Source: Synechococcus sp. CBW1004
GTDB lineage: Bacteria > Cyanobacteriota > Cyanobacteriia > PCC-6307 > Cyanobiaceae
Direction: 5' to 3'
DNA: 64,000 nucleotides
NCBI RefSeq assembly: GCF_015840715.1
Contig: NZ_CP060397.1
Location: 1,488,001 to 1,552,000, forward strand
Under the pieces are notes generated by a model that made no database searches, was not told where the DNA came from, and saw only the letters and a list, made by a program, of their open reading frames with translations. Shown here piece by piece: positions 15,348 through 22,847 of the stretch; the stretch's first letter is position 1; each line of letters begins with the position of its first letter. The position numbers were made by a program, and so were the translations under genes.

Positions 15348-16514
15348 TCACGCTGACAGTGCAGGAGCCTCAGCGATGATCAGATGGCCCTTACCACCAT
15401 GTTTGGCGACATACATGGCCTGATCGGCACGCTCCAGCAGAGCGGTCATCGATTCGTCCGGATCAGCGGCATTGAGGGCGATCCCGATGCTGGCGCCGAT
15501 GCGCACCTGCAGGCCATCAAAGAAGAAAGGCGCTTTGAGCCCGATCACGATCCTGGCGGCGAGCTTCCTGCTGATCTGCGGGTCCGCACAGTTGCGGAAG
15601 ATCACGATGAACTCGTCTCCGCCGAGGCGCCCCAGAATGTCCTCTTCGCGCAGAAAGCCCCGCAGCCGTCGGGTCACCGCCACCAGCACCTGATCGCCGA
15701 CGGCGTGGCCATAGGCGTCATTCACAGGCTTGAAGTCATCCAGGTCGATCATGCAGACCGCCACCTGCCGGCTGCTGCCACCCGCAGGGTCCCCGAGGAT
15801 TCTCTGCAGTTCCTGCTCCACCCCGCGCCGGTTCCAGACGCCGGTGAGGGGATCGCTGAGTGCCTTGCGCTCCAGCTCGGCCTTTTCCTGCAGGAGCAGC
15901 AGTTCCCGCCGACGGCTCTGCCGGCGGAGCTTCTGCTGGGCACTCACCAGCAGGGCGCCCACCAGGGCGGTGGCGAGGCCGCCGAGCACCAGGTACTGGC
16001 GGGCCAGCAACGCCAGCACCGCATCGGTGCTGCTCGACCAGGTGCGCAGCCGCAGCAGGCCGAGCGGTTCCGTCCCCGCATCGATCCGGGTCCAGCGGGT
16101 CGAGAGCGACCCACTGCGCCGGCTGCCAGACGTGTCCTCCTGCAGCGGTGTGATCCGGGCCGGCTCGAACTGCAGGGTGGGCTCCGCTTCGGGGCGCTCG
16201 CGCTGCAGATGGACCAGCACCCTGCCGCCGGGATCGGTGACCAGGGCCGAAGCCAGGGACGGGTCGGCCATCGCCTGCTGCAGGCGCGATTCCAGGCCGG
16301 CGTAGTCGTTCACCGCCAGCTGGTCCGCCAGGCCCACCACCAGCCCGCGCGCCAGGGCAGCACGCGCCCGCTCCTGGGACTGCTCGATGAGCTGCCGGGA
16401 TTGCTGATACGAGACCCCGCCGATCACCAGACCGGTGAGCACACTGAGGCTGGCCACCAGGGTGCCCGATGGCAGTCGTCTCAGGTGTGGCGGTCGCCCG
16501 GATTCAGTCACCAC
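15348..16514 (-). CDS. Membrane-anchored diguanylate cyclase (GGDEF)
   Basis: A 388-residue enzyme that makes cyclic di-GMP. An N-terminal transmembrane helix (GTLVASLSVLTGLVIGGVSY), a periplasmic sensor of about 130 residues and a second helix (YLVLGGLATALVGALLV) precede a short linker helix and the GGDEF domain. The active-site motif RLGGDEF is intact. An RxxD (REED) lies five residues before it, so product inhibition is expected. The start GTG 16514 overlaps the stop of the PhnD-like gene (the TGA at 16504-16506), implying translational coupling. I infer that the binding protein loads ligand and the cyclase's periplasmic domain reads it. Longer starts (to 16565) would only add residues inside the upstream gene. 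Confidence 0.88.
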   Translation of the reverse strand: MVTESGRPPHLRRLPSGTLVASLSVLTGLVIGGVSYQQSRQLIEQSQERARAALARGLVVGLADQLAVNDYAGLESRLQQAMADPSLASALVTDPGGRVLVHLQRERPEAEPTLQFEPARITPLQEDTSGSRRSGSLSTRWTRIDAGTEPLGLLRLRTWSSSTDAVLALLARQYLVLGGLATALVGALLVSAQQKLRRQSRRRELLLLQEKAELERKALSDPLTGVWNRRGVEQELQRILGDPAGGSSRQVAVCMIDLDDFKPVNDAYGHAVGDQVLVAVTRRLRGFLREEDILGRLGGDEFIVIFRNCADPQISRKLAARIVIGLKAPFFFDGLQVRIGASIGIALNAADPDESMTALLERADQAMYVAKHGGKGHLIIAEAPALSA

Positions 16515-17373
16515 CCTCCACGACGTACCGCTCGAGTCCCAGGGCGGCGAGTGGGGCGTAATCACGTCCGTGGTCGGCCTTCACCACCATCGGCAACTGC
16601 ACCCTGGCCAGCAGCTGCCGCCCTTGAGCCGTTCGGCCGAGGTCGAGAAAGGCCTCCTGAACCCTGAGGCGCACCTTCACCGGCACCGTGGCGGCCGCCG
16701 AAAAGGGATGGGCCGGGAAGGGCGGAGTGCGCCAGAGCACCCGCAGGCGCTGGCGCACCTCCGGCCGCTCCCGCTGGAGCGTGTTGTTCACGCCGCCTCC
16801 CGCCAGGCTGCTGCCCAGGATCACGGCGCGATACACGTTGGAGTGGGTGCGCACGTAACTGGGGGTGATGCGGATGCCGGCGCGGCTGAGCAGGGCCCGT
16901 GGCAGCAGCGAGGCGGCAAAGGCGTTGGGTGCCGGGAAGGCCACCGTGGCGCCGTTCAGATCGGCGAGTCGGCGCACAGGACTGTCCTTGCGCACCACCA
17001 GGATCCCCTCGAGCTGGCTCTGGCCATCGCGCAACAGCGGGATGAACCCTCGCCAGCGCTGGGCCATCACCTGGTGGTACGGGTTCATGAAGGCGAAGTC
17101 CAGCTGGCCGCTGCGCAGCTGTTGTTCGAAGGCGGGGATCGAGGGGGCGACCACCAGCACCAGACACTGGCCCGCCCGTTGTCCCACCTGCCGGAGCACC
17201 GGGGTCCAGCTGGACACGATCTCCCGGGGAGGCAGCTGGGGCACGATGCCCACCCGCCAGGTCCGCCCACCCGGCGTCCCCAGACAAGGGGAGGATTCCG
17301 CCGCCGCCACTGAAGGCCGTGCCAGACAGAACAGCAGGGCCAACAGCCCCGGGCGGACCAGCCTGCGACTCAT
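16504..17373 (-). CDS. PhnD-like periplasmic binding protein
   Basis: A 289-residue exported protein with a signal peptide (LVRPGLLALLFCLARPSVAAAES) and a type-2 binding fold of the phosphate/phosphonate (PhnD) class. Key stretches are WRVGIVPQLPPREI at the mature N-terminus, LRSGQLDFAFMNPYHQVMA in the first lobe, and a VPVKVRLRVQEAFLDL helix near the end. No transporter genes are present. The gene overlaps the diguanylate cyclase gene downstream, so a sensory role is more likely than uptake. The ligand cannot be read from sequence. Confidence 0.8.
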   Translation of the reverse strand: MSRRLVRPGLLALLFCLARPSVAAAESSPCLGTPGGRTWRVGIVPQLPPREIVSSWTPVLRQVGQRAGQCLVLVVAPSIPAFEQQLRSGQLDFAFMNPYHQVMAQRWRGFIPLLRDGQSQLEGILVVRKDSPVRRLADLNGATVAFPAPNAFAASLLPRALLSRAGIRITPSYVRTHSNVYRAVILGSSLAGGGVNNTLQRERPEVRQRLRVLWRTPPFPAHPFSAAATVPVKVRLRVQEAFLDLGRTAQGRQLLARVQLPMVVKADHGRDYAPLAALGLERYVVEGGD

Positions 17374-17585
17374 CCCGGCTCATGCGGCGCCCTGAGCTGC
17401 GGGGCACCGTCGTCGTCCGGTTGCGGAGACCGCATCCCGCCGCTGTCCATGGGATCAGAGCCGCCTGCAGTTGCCCGGACCTCCCCCATGGACGGGGGGG
17501 GATGTCGCCGCTGATCGGCGGCTGGCAGCCAGTCGCCGCATGATGTCCCTCAGGTAGCTCATGGCGGCAGATTGACGCTTCCTGG

Positions 17586-18677
17586 CTAGTGTGCCGTCCC
17601 AGAGATTTGCGCACAAAGCCGCTGGAGCTTCTCCAGGATTGAGTCAGCTGTCGCCGTCCAGTTGAACGGGGCCTTGGTCGTGTTGTAGGCGGCCACAAAC
17701 TGCTCGATCCTGGCGATCAGCTCTTTGACGCTGGAGAAGCTGCCGCGCCGGATTGCCCGCTGGGTGATCAGTCCAAACCAGCGCTCCACCTGGTTGAGCC
17801 AGGAGGCGTAGGTGGGGGTGTAGTGGACGTGGAAACGGGGACGCTGGGCCAGCCAGGCACGCACCTTGGCGTGCTTGTGGGTGCAGTAGTTGTCCACGAT
17901 CAAGTGCAGGTCCAGATCCTCGGGGACGGACTTCTCGATCTGCCTGAGGAACCCCAGGAACTCCTGGTGGCGGTGCCGGGGTTTGCACTGAGTGATTACC
18001 TCACCGGTCGCCACGTCCAGCGCGGCAAACAGGGTCGTGGTGCCGTGGCGGATGTAGTCATGCGTCACACCCTCCACGTAGCCCAGCCCCATGGGCAGCA
18101 GCGGTTGGGTGCGGTCGAGGGCCTGGATCTGCGTCTTCTCGTCGACGCAGAGCACCATCGCCTTGTCGGGCGGGTTCAGGTACAGGCCAACGATGTCCCG
18201 AACCTTCTCCACAAAGAACGGATCGGTGGAGAGCTTGAACGATTTCTGCCGGTGGGGCTGGAGCGAGAAGGTCTGCAGCCAGCGGTGAACCGTGGACTTG
18301 GAGATCCCTGTTTCTGCGGCCAAAGTCCGAGCGCTCCAGTGCGTGCTGCCATCGGTTGGCTTGCTCTGCAGGGCTCGGTTGATCACCTCCGCCACCGTGT
18401 CGTCCTCATAGGTCCGCGGGCGGCCTGAACGGAGCTCGTCGTGCAGCCCCTCGATCCCCAGATCGAGGTAGCGCTGCCGCCATTTGCCCACCGTTGCGCT
18501 GCGAACGCCAAATCGCTTGGCAACTGAGGTGTTGGTGTCACCAGCTGCGCAGGCCAGGACGATCTGCGCCCGCTGAACGATCGAATGGGGCAAGGACCTT
18601 GATCCAGCCAGGCTCTGGAGCTGGCTGGCCTCATCAGCCGACAGCTCCAGAGGAGCCATGGGGCGCCCGCTTGGCAT
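17586..18677 (-). CDS. IS630-family transposase
   Basis: A 363-residue DDE transposase. The N-terminus has two helix-turn-helix regions (TSVAKRFGVRSATVGKWRQRY and ISKSTVHRWLQTF). The catalytic half carries VLCVDEKTQIQALDR (first Asp), LHLIVDNYCTHKH (second Asp) and YASWLNQVERWF (Glu), the IS630 triad context. It appears full length. The last codons lie inside the terminal inverted repeat, and the TAG stop is made of the target TA plus one host base. It interrupts a 100-codon gene. Confidence 0.92.
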   Translation of the reverse strand: MPSGRPMAPLELSADEASQLQSLAGSRSLPHSIVQRAQIVLACAAGDTNTSVAKRFGVRSATVGKWRQRYLDLGIEGLHDELRSGRPRTYEDDTVAEVINRALQSKPTDGSTHWSARTLAAETGISKSTVHRWLQTFSLQPHRQKSFKLSTDPFFVEKVRDIVGLYLNPPDKAMVLCVDEKTQIQALDRTQPLLPMGLGYVEGVTHDYIRHGTTTLFAALDVATGEVITQCKPRHRHQEFLGFLRQIEKSVPEDLDLHLIVDNYCTHKHAKVRAWLAQRPRFHVHYTPTYASWLNQVERWFGLITQRAIRRGSFSSVKELIARIEQFVAAYNTTKAPFNWTATADSILEKLQRLCAQISGTAH

Positions 18678-18737
18678 GAAACGACCCCCTCGGGAGACAC
18701 TTCATATTGTAGCGGCTATTTGCGGGACGGCACACTA
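17587..18737 (-). mobile_element. Complete IS630-type insertion sequence with TA target duplication
   Basis: The left end TAGTGTGCCGTCCC and right end GGGACGGCACACTA are perfect inverted copies. The body between the two TA dinucleotides is 1,147 bp (17589-18735). TA at 17587-17588 and 18736-18737 is the duplicated target, as expected for this family. One intact transposase fills most of the element. The flanking base pairs extend the palindrome to CTAG by chance. Confidence 0.9.
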
Positions 18738-19515
18738 GATCATTCTGCTGGATCCGTGCCGCGATGACCACCGGCAGCACACCGGGAGCGGTGACGGTTG
18801 ATGCTCCAGAGCGCCCTTGGCCGCCACTCTCGCCGGGCAAGGCCTGGAGAACGATGGCCACCATGGGCTGCAGGTCCCGCATGGTTGGGGGTGTCTGCGT
18901 CGCCATGCCGCAACCCACGCATCCAAGCCCATCGGCAGATCGCTGACACCCTCGCTGCGGCTGGCTAGCCCGTGGGAGTTCCGCATGTCCTGCCCTGATG
19001 GTCCGTGACGCCGCCGAGTTGATCTTCTCCGGAGGCCCCATCCTCACGATGGAGTCCTCGATGCCCCGCGCCGAGGCCATCGCCATCGCCGGTGGACACA
19101 TCCTGGCGGTGGGATCCAGGGCCGAGGTGATGGCCCATGCCGGACCAGACACCCGGCATGTCGATCTGGCGGGCCGCACCCTGCTGCCGGGCTTCATTGA
19201 TGCCCATGGACACTTCGCCAATGCCCTGCAGGTGGTGGGCTGGGCCAACGTCCAGCGGCCACCGGCGGGCCCCGTCACCAGCATCGCCAGCCTGCAGGAG
19301 GTGTTGCGCGAGCACGTCGCCGCTCACCCGGTGGCGAAAGGCGGCTGGGTCATCGCCTACGGCTACGACGTCGACGGTCTGTCCGACGGGCGCCCCCTCG
19401 ACAAGGCCGATCTCGATGCGCTGTTTCCGGAGAACCCGGTGATGGTGCTCCACAACTCCAACCACGGCGCCGTGCTCAAGGAAGCTCTGATCAAGACCGG
19501 GAATTGAGCGCAAGC

Positions 19516-19541
19516 GTGTCTCATTCTCGTCAATGAGACAC
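19516..19541. terminator. Hairpin near the left end of the IS5 element
   Basis: GTGTCTCATT and AATGAGACAC form a perfect 10-bp stem with a 6-nt loop, 36 bp inside the element. It lies past the transposase stop and could end its transcript or shield the element from read-through. There is no T-run. Confidence 0.45.
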
Positions 19542-19668
19542 AAGTGGGGTATTTTGTCCTTGGCTACTCGCCAGGTGCTTCAATCCAGGGCCTGACTGGC
19601 TTATTTCTCGTGAGTTCCCCGATCATTTTTGGCTGCTCACCCTCAAGATGGCACACTTATTCTGTCAT

Positions 19669-20652
19669 TTACGCTGTAGAAGGACAACGTTCGCGCACCA
19701 TCCAGAGATTGGCGAGGGCAAACAGCATCGTCAGCTTGAGGTTGTTCTTGCGGATGCCTCGGTAGAAGACCTTCCGAAATCCAAACTGGCACTTGATGAT
19801 CCGAAATGGATGCTCCACCTTTGCCCTGACATGTGCTTTCGCCGCCTCCATCAGATCCAGCAGTCTTCCCTCTGGGGTGTCCGCTAGAACTCGGCGCTGT
19901 CCGGGCTTCATGGCGATGCGCATCTCTGCTTCGCAGTCCTTGAACGCCTCACGCTTTTCGATGCCGATGTGGCCAGAGTCGCCGTAGATCACGCGTTCCT
20001 CGCCATGGACGCGATCGGGTGCCGTGTTCAGCTCATGGACGTTGGCAGCCGTGCTCACCACGGAATGGACCAGACCCGAGGCTGCATCCACACCGATGTG
20101 GCACCGCATCCCAAAGAACCACTGGTTGCCTTTGGCCACCGAGTGCATTTCAGGATCCCGCTCGCCCGTCTTGTTCTTGGTTGAACTGGGAGCGTTGATG
20201 ATTGTGGCATCGAGGATCGTACCCTCCTTAAGCATCACGCCCTTCTCCCGCAGGCTCTGGTTCACCGTCTCCAGGATCTGCTCTGCTATCCGATTCTCTT
20301 CCAGGAGGTGGCGGAAGTTCAGGATCGTCGTCTCGTCAGGGATCCGGTCCTCAACCATGTCGATCCCAGCAAAGCGGCGGAAGCAGGGGGTATCGATCAG
20401 CATCTCCTCCATCAAGGGATCGGAAAGCGTGAACCACTGCTGCAGCAGGTGGATGCGCAGCATCACCTCCAGCGGAAACGGTGGGCGCCCGCCCTTGGCA
20501 GAAGGCCTGTGGTACACAGGCGAAATCAAGGCCAGGAAAGGATCCCAGGGCACTGTGGCTTCCATCTCATCGAGGAAGCGCTGCCGGCGCGTTTTCTTCT
20601 TGGCGTAGGTCTGCTCGTAGTCCGTGAAACCCAACTGGAGGGGGGCCGCCAT
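19669..20652 (-). CDS. IS5-family (IS5 subgroup) transposase
   Basis: A 327-residue transposase. It opens with the usual LGFTDYEQTYAKKKTRRQRFL region, followed by GGRPPFPLEVMLRIHLLQQW. The catalytic core follows: GTILDATIINAPSSTKNK (first Asp), RVIYGDSGHIG (second Asp) and AKVEHPFRIIKCQFGF (the Glu region). Length and motifs match intact members, so it is probably active. It lies inside and antisense to the amidohydrolase it disrupts. Confidence 0.93.
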   Translation of the reverse strand: MAAPLQLGFTDYEQTYAKKKTRRQRFLDEMEATVPWDPFLALISPVYHRPSAKGGRPPFPLEVMLRIHLLQQWFTLSDPLMEEMLIDTPCFRRFAGIDMVEDRIPDETTILNFRHLLEENRIAEQILETVNQSLREKGVMLKEGTILDATIINAPSSTKNKTGERDPEMHSVAKGNQWFFGMRCHIGVDAASGLVHSVVSTAANVHELNTAPDRVHGEERVIYGDSGHIGIEKREAFKDCEAEMRIAMKPGQRRVLADTPEGRLLDLMEAAKAHVRAKVEHPFRIIKCQFGFRKVFYRGIRKNNLKLTMLFALANLWMVRERCPSTA

Positions 20653-21926
20653 CCGCTGCCAGTCTCATTATTGGAACTGTACTGATTCTATCGGGTTTTT
20701 CAGGGGTTCCCTCAACAGCTGTGGCCTTGCCCTGGCGGGCTACGACGCCAGCACCCCGGATCCGGCCGGTGGGGTGATCGTGCGCCGGCCCGGCAGCACC
20801 GAGCCCGCCGGCCTGGTGATGGGAACGGCCTTCATCCCCTTGTTCGTGCACATGCCGCAGCCGTCCGAAGACGAGCGGCTGGCCCAGTTTCAAGCGGCCC
20901 AACGGCTGTACACCGCCAAGGGCATCACCACCGTGCAGGACGGCGCCACGGTGGCCGGCGATCTCGACCTGTTTCAGCGCGCCGCCCGAGAAGGCCGTCT
21001 CTGCGTCGATCTGGTGCTGCTGCCGCTGGTGCTCGAAGTGCCGGAGATGCTGCGCGAGCGCTTCCCGACGTTTCAGGGCAAACCGCTGGAGCTGCCCCAC
21101 CCAGCGCGCGACGTCTTTGGCCAGTACCGCGATCACCTCAAGTTCCAGGGCATCAAGCTGCTGGTGGATGGCTCGCCTCAGGGCAAGACCGCCTTCTGGG
21201 GCGAGCCGCTGCTGACTCCCGGCCCCAACGGCGAGGCCAACTGGCGCGGCCAGCCGGTCTGCCCGCCTGAGCAGCTCTTCGAGGCGGTGGAGCGGCTGTC
21301 AGCACAGGGCATCCAGTTGTTTGCCCACTGCAACGGCGATGCCGCGATCGACCTGATGATCGAGGCCTGCCGCCGGGCGGGGCTCAAGCCTGAACAGGAC
21401 CACCGCACGGTGATCATTCACTCCCAGTTCATGGCGCCGGGGCAGCTGGAGCAGTACGTGGAGCTGGGTCTGCACCCCAGCTTCTTCACGGTGCATGCCT
21501 TCTTCTTCGGCGACACACACCTCGCCAACCTCGGGCCGGAACGGGCCGGGCGCATGAGCCCGATGGCCAGCGCCATGGCCCTGGGCCTGCACTGCTCCAA
21601 CCACAACGACTTCTCGGTGACGCCGATCGAGCCGATGCGCATGGTGGAAACGGCCATGACCCGCCGCACGCGAACCGGCGTGGTGCTGGGTGAATCGGAG
21701 CGGGTGAGCGCCGAAGCGGCCCTGCGGGCGCTCACGATCGAAGCCGCCTGGCAGATCCGCGAAGAATCGAGCAAGGGCAGCCTGGCCACGGGTAAGCGCG
21801 CCGATCTGGTGATCCTGGATGCCGACCCCCCACGGCCACCCCGGCCGAGCAGCTCAACGCCATCGGGGTTGTGGCCACGCTCAAGGACGGCGCGTGCATT
21901 CATGGCTCCCTGGAGGGTGTGCGGAC

Positions 21927-22847
21927 ATGAGCAACAGCCTTGGAACGGAGTCGCCGCTGGCTTCCCTGCGCGGCGTGCCGGCCACCGTCGTCGGTGGCTA
22001 TCTGGGCTCGGGCAAGACCACGCTGATCAACGGCTGGCTGCAGGCCGGGACATGCCAAGGCTGGGCCCTGCTGGTCAACGACCTCGGCAGCATCAACATC
22101 GACGCCGAACGCCTGCGCCAGGACAACGGCCGCCTGCTCGAGCTGGGCGGCGGCTGCGTCTGCTGCACCCTGCGCGATGGCCTGGGGGCGGCTCTGCTGG
22201 AGCTGGCCCGGCGCGAGGTGCCCCCGGCCCATGTGCTGATCGAAACCAGCGGCATGGCCGTGCCCCAGCGGGTGGCCAGCCAACTGCTGCTGCAGGGCCT
22301 CAGCCTGTCCAGGGTGCTGCTGGTGATCGACCTGGAACGCATCGAAGCCCTCTGGCACGACCCCTGGGTGGGTGAGCTGGTGCAGCAGCAGTTCGAGGGG
22401 GTGGATGTGCTGCAGTTCAGCAAGGCGGATCGGCTCGGCGCGGCTGAAGCGGAGCGGCGTCAGCAGTGGCTGAGGCAGCAGCTTGAGGCGCGACAGCGCG
22501 AGTCAACCCCGCCGTTTCACAGCGAACGGCAGCTGGTGCGCAGTGATCGGTGGCTGCAGGGCGAACCGCTCGGACGTCAGCAGGTGCTGGCCTGGGCAGC
22601 CCAGCTGGGGCCCGAGGTGCTGCGCGCCAAGGGCGAGCTCTGGCTTGCCGATGCCCCCGAGGGCCCTGTGTCGTTCGACCGCGTCGGCGAGCGGGTGAGC
22701 CTGGCCGCCGCGCCCAGCCGTCCCTGGCGCAGCACCCTGGAACGCCGGGGGCACCTGGTGGCCATCAGCCGCGCCACCGCCCCGGCTCCCAGCTGGCCCA
22801 CCACCTGCCCTGCCGCTTCGCCTGCCCCCTCTCTGATCCCCGCATGA
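21927..22847 (+). CDS. CobW/COG0523-family GTPase (metallochaperone)
   Basis: A 306-residue GTPase of the CobW family, proteins that pass zinc or other metals to client enzymes. The P-loop GYLGSGKTTLINGWL, the metal motif GGGCVCC and the switch region HVLIETSGMAVPQ are all present. The C-terminal domain is short and ends in a Pro/Ala-rich tail. Its ATG overlaps the amidohydrolase stop (ATGA at 21927-21930) and its own stop overlaps the MFS start, so the three were translated together. I infer that it metallated the amidohydrolase. With that gene broken, expression of this one may be reduced or driven from IS5. Confidence 0.88.
   Translation: MSNSLGTESPLASLRGVPATVVGGYLGSGKTTLINGWLQAGTCQGWALLVNDLGSINIDAERLRQDNGRLLELGGGCVCCTLRDGLGAALLELARREVPPAHVLIETSGMAVPQRVASQLLLQGLSLSRVLLVIDLERIEALWHDPWVGELVQQQFEGVDVLQFSKADRLGAAEAERRQQWLRQQLEARQRESTPPFHSERQLVRSDRWLQGEPLGRQQVLAWAAQLGPEVLRAKGELWLADAPEGPVSFDRVGERVSLAAAPSRPWRSTLERRGHLVAISRATAPAPSWPTTCPAASPAPSLIPA

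Larger units (their letters stand above)
17455..18906 (-). pseudogene. 100-codon gene split by the IS630 element
   Basis: Removing the IS630 element and one TA copy joins two pieces into a single open frame. Codons 1-57 run from ATG 18906 to the TA at 18737-18736, and 43 codons plus TGA run from 17586 to 17455. Neither flank has a stop in this frame, and the junction falls cleanly inside a CTA codon. The rebuilt protein has a helical, basic centre (RIQQNDLARKRQSAAMSYLR) and a Pro/Gly-rich tail. I do not recognise it. It lay upstream of and parallel to the PhnD-like and GGDEF genes. Confidence 0.55.
19480..20710 (-). mobile_element. IS5-family insertion sequence inside the amidohydrolase gene
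   Basis: The 1,231-bp element is flanked by CTCAA at 19475-19479 and 20711-20715. Joining the flanks at one CTCAA restores the amidohydrolase frame exactly. The ends are imperfect inverted repeats (GGAAGCTCTGATCAA left, GGAACCCCTGAAAAA on the opposite strand at the right). One intact transposase on the minus strand fills it. A 10-bp inverted repeat (19516-19525 with 19532-19541) near the left end may block outside transcription. Confidence 0.9.
18998..21930 (+). pseudogene. Amidohydrolase family 3 (YtcJ-like) gene broken by IS5 insertion and a frameshift
   Basis: The N-terminal part (18998-19479) has the metal-hydrolase start (AEAIAIAGGHILAVGSRAEV, then GRTLLPGFIDAHGH with the HxH metal pair). 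An IS5-type element follows, and the frame resumes at 20716 with NSCGLALAGYD. The C-terminal part carries KLLVDGSPQGKTAFW, LFAHCNGDAAIDLMI, a VIIHSQFM segment and SLATGKRADLVILDADP. Near 21826-21831 a run of six C appears where seven would keep frame. After that point the true ending (TATPAEQLNAIGVVATLKDG) continues in another frame to TGA 21930, overlapping cobW. Two independent lesions make a functional product unlikely. It headed the CobW-MFS operon. Confidence 0.88.

Noticed and set aside
16562-17698. 378-codon minus-strand frame across the PhnD-like gene and the IS end
   Set aside because: It is out of frame with PhnD-like motifs and crosses the IS boundary.
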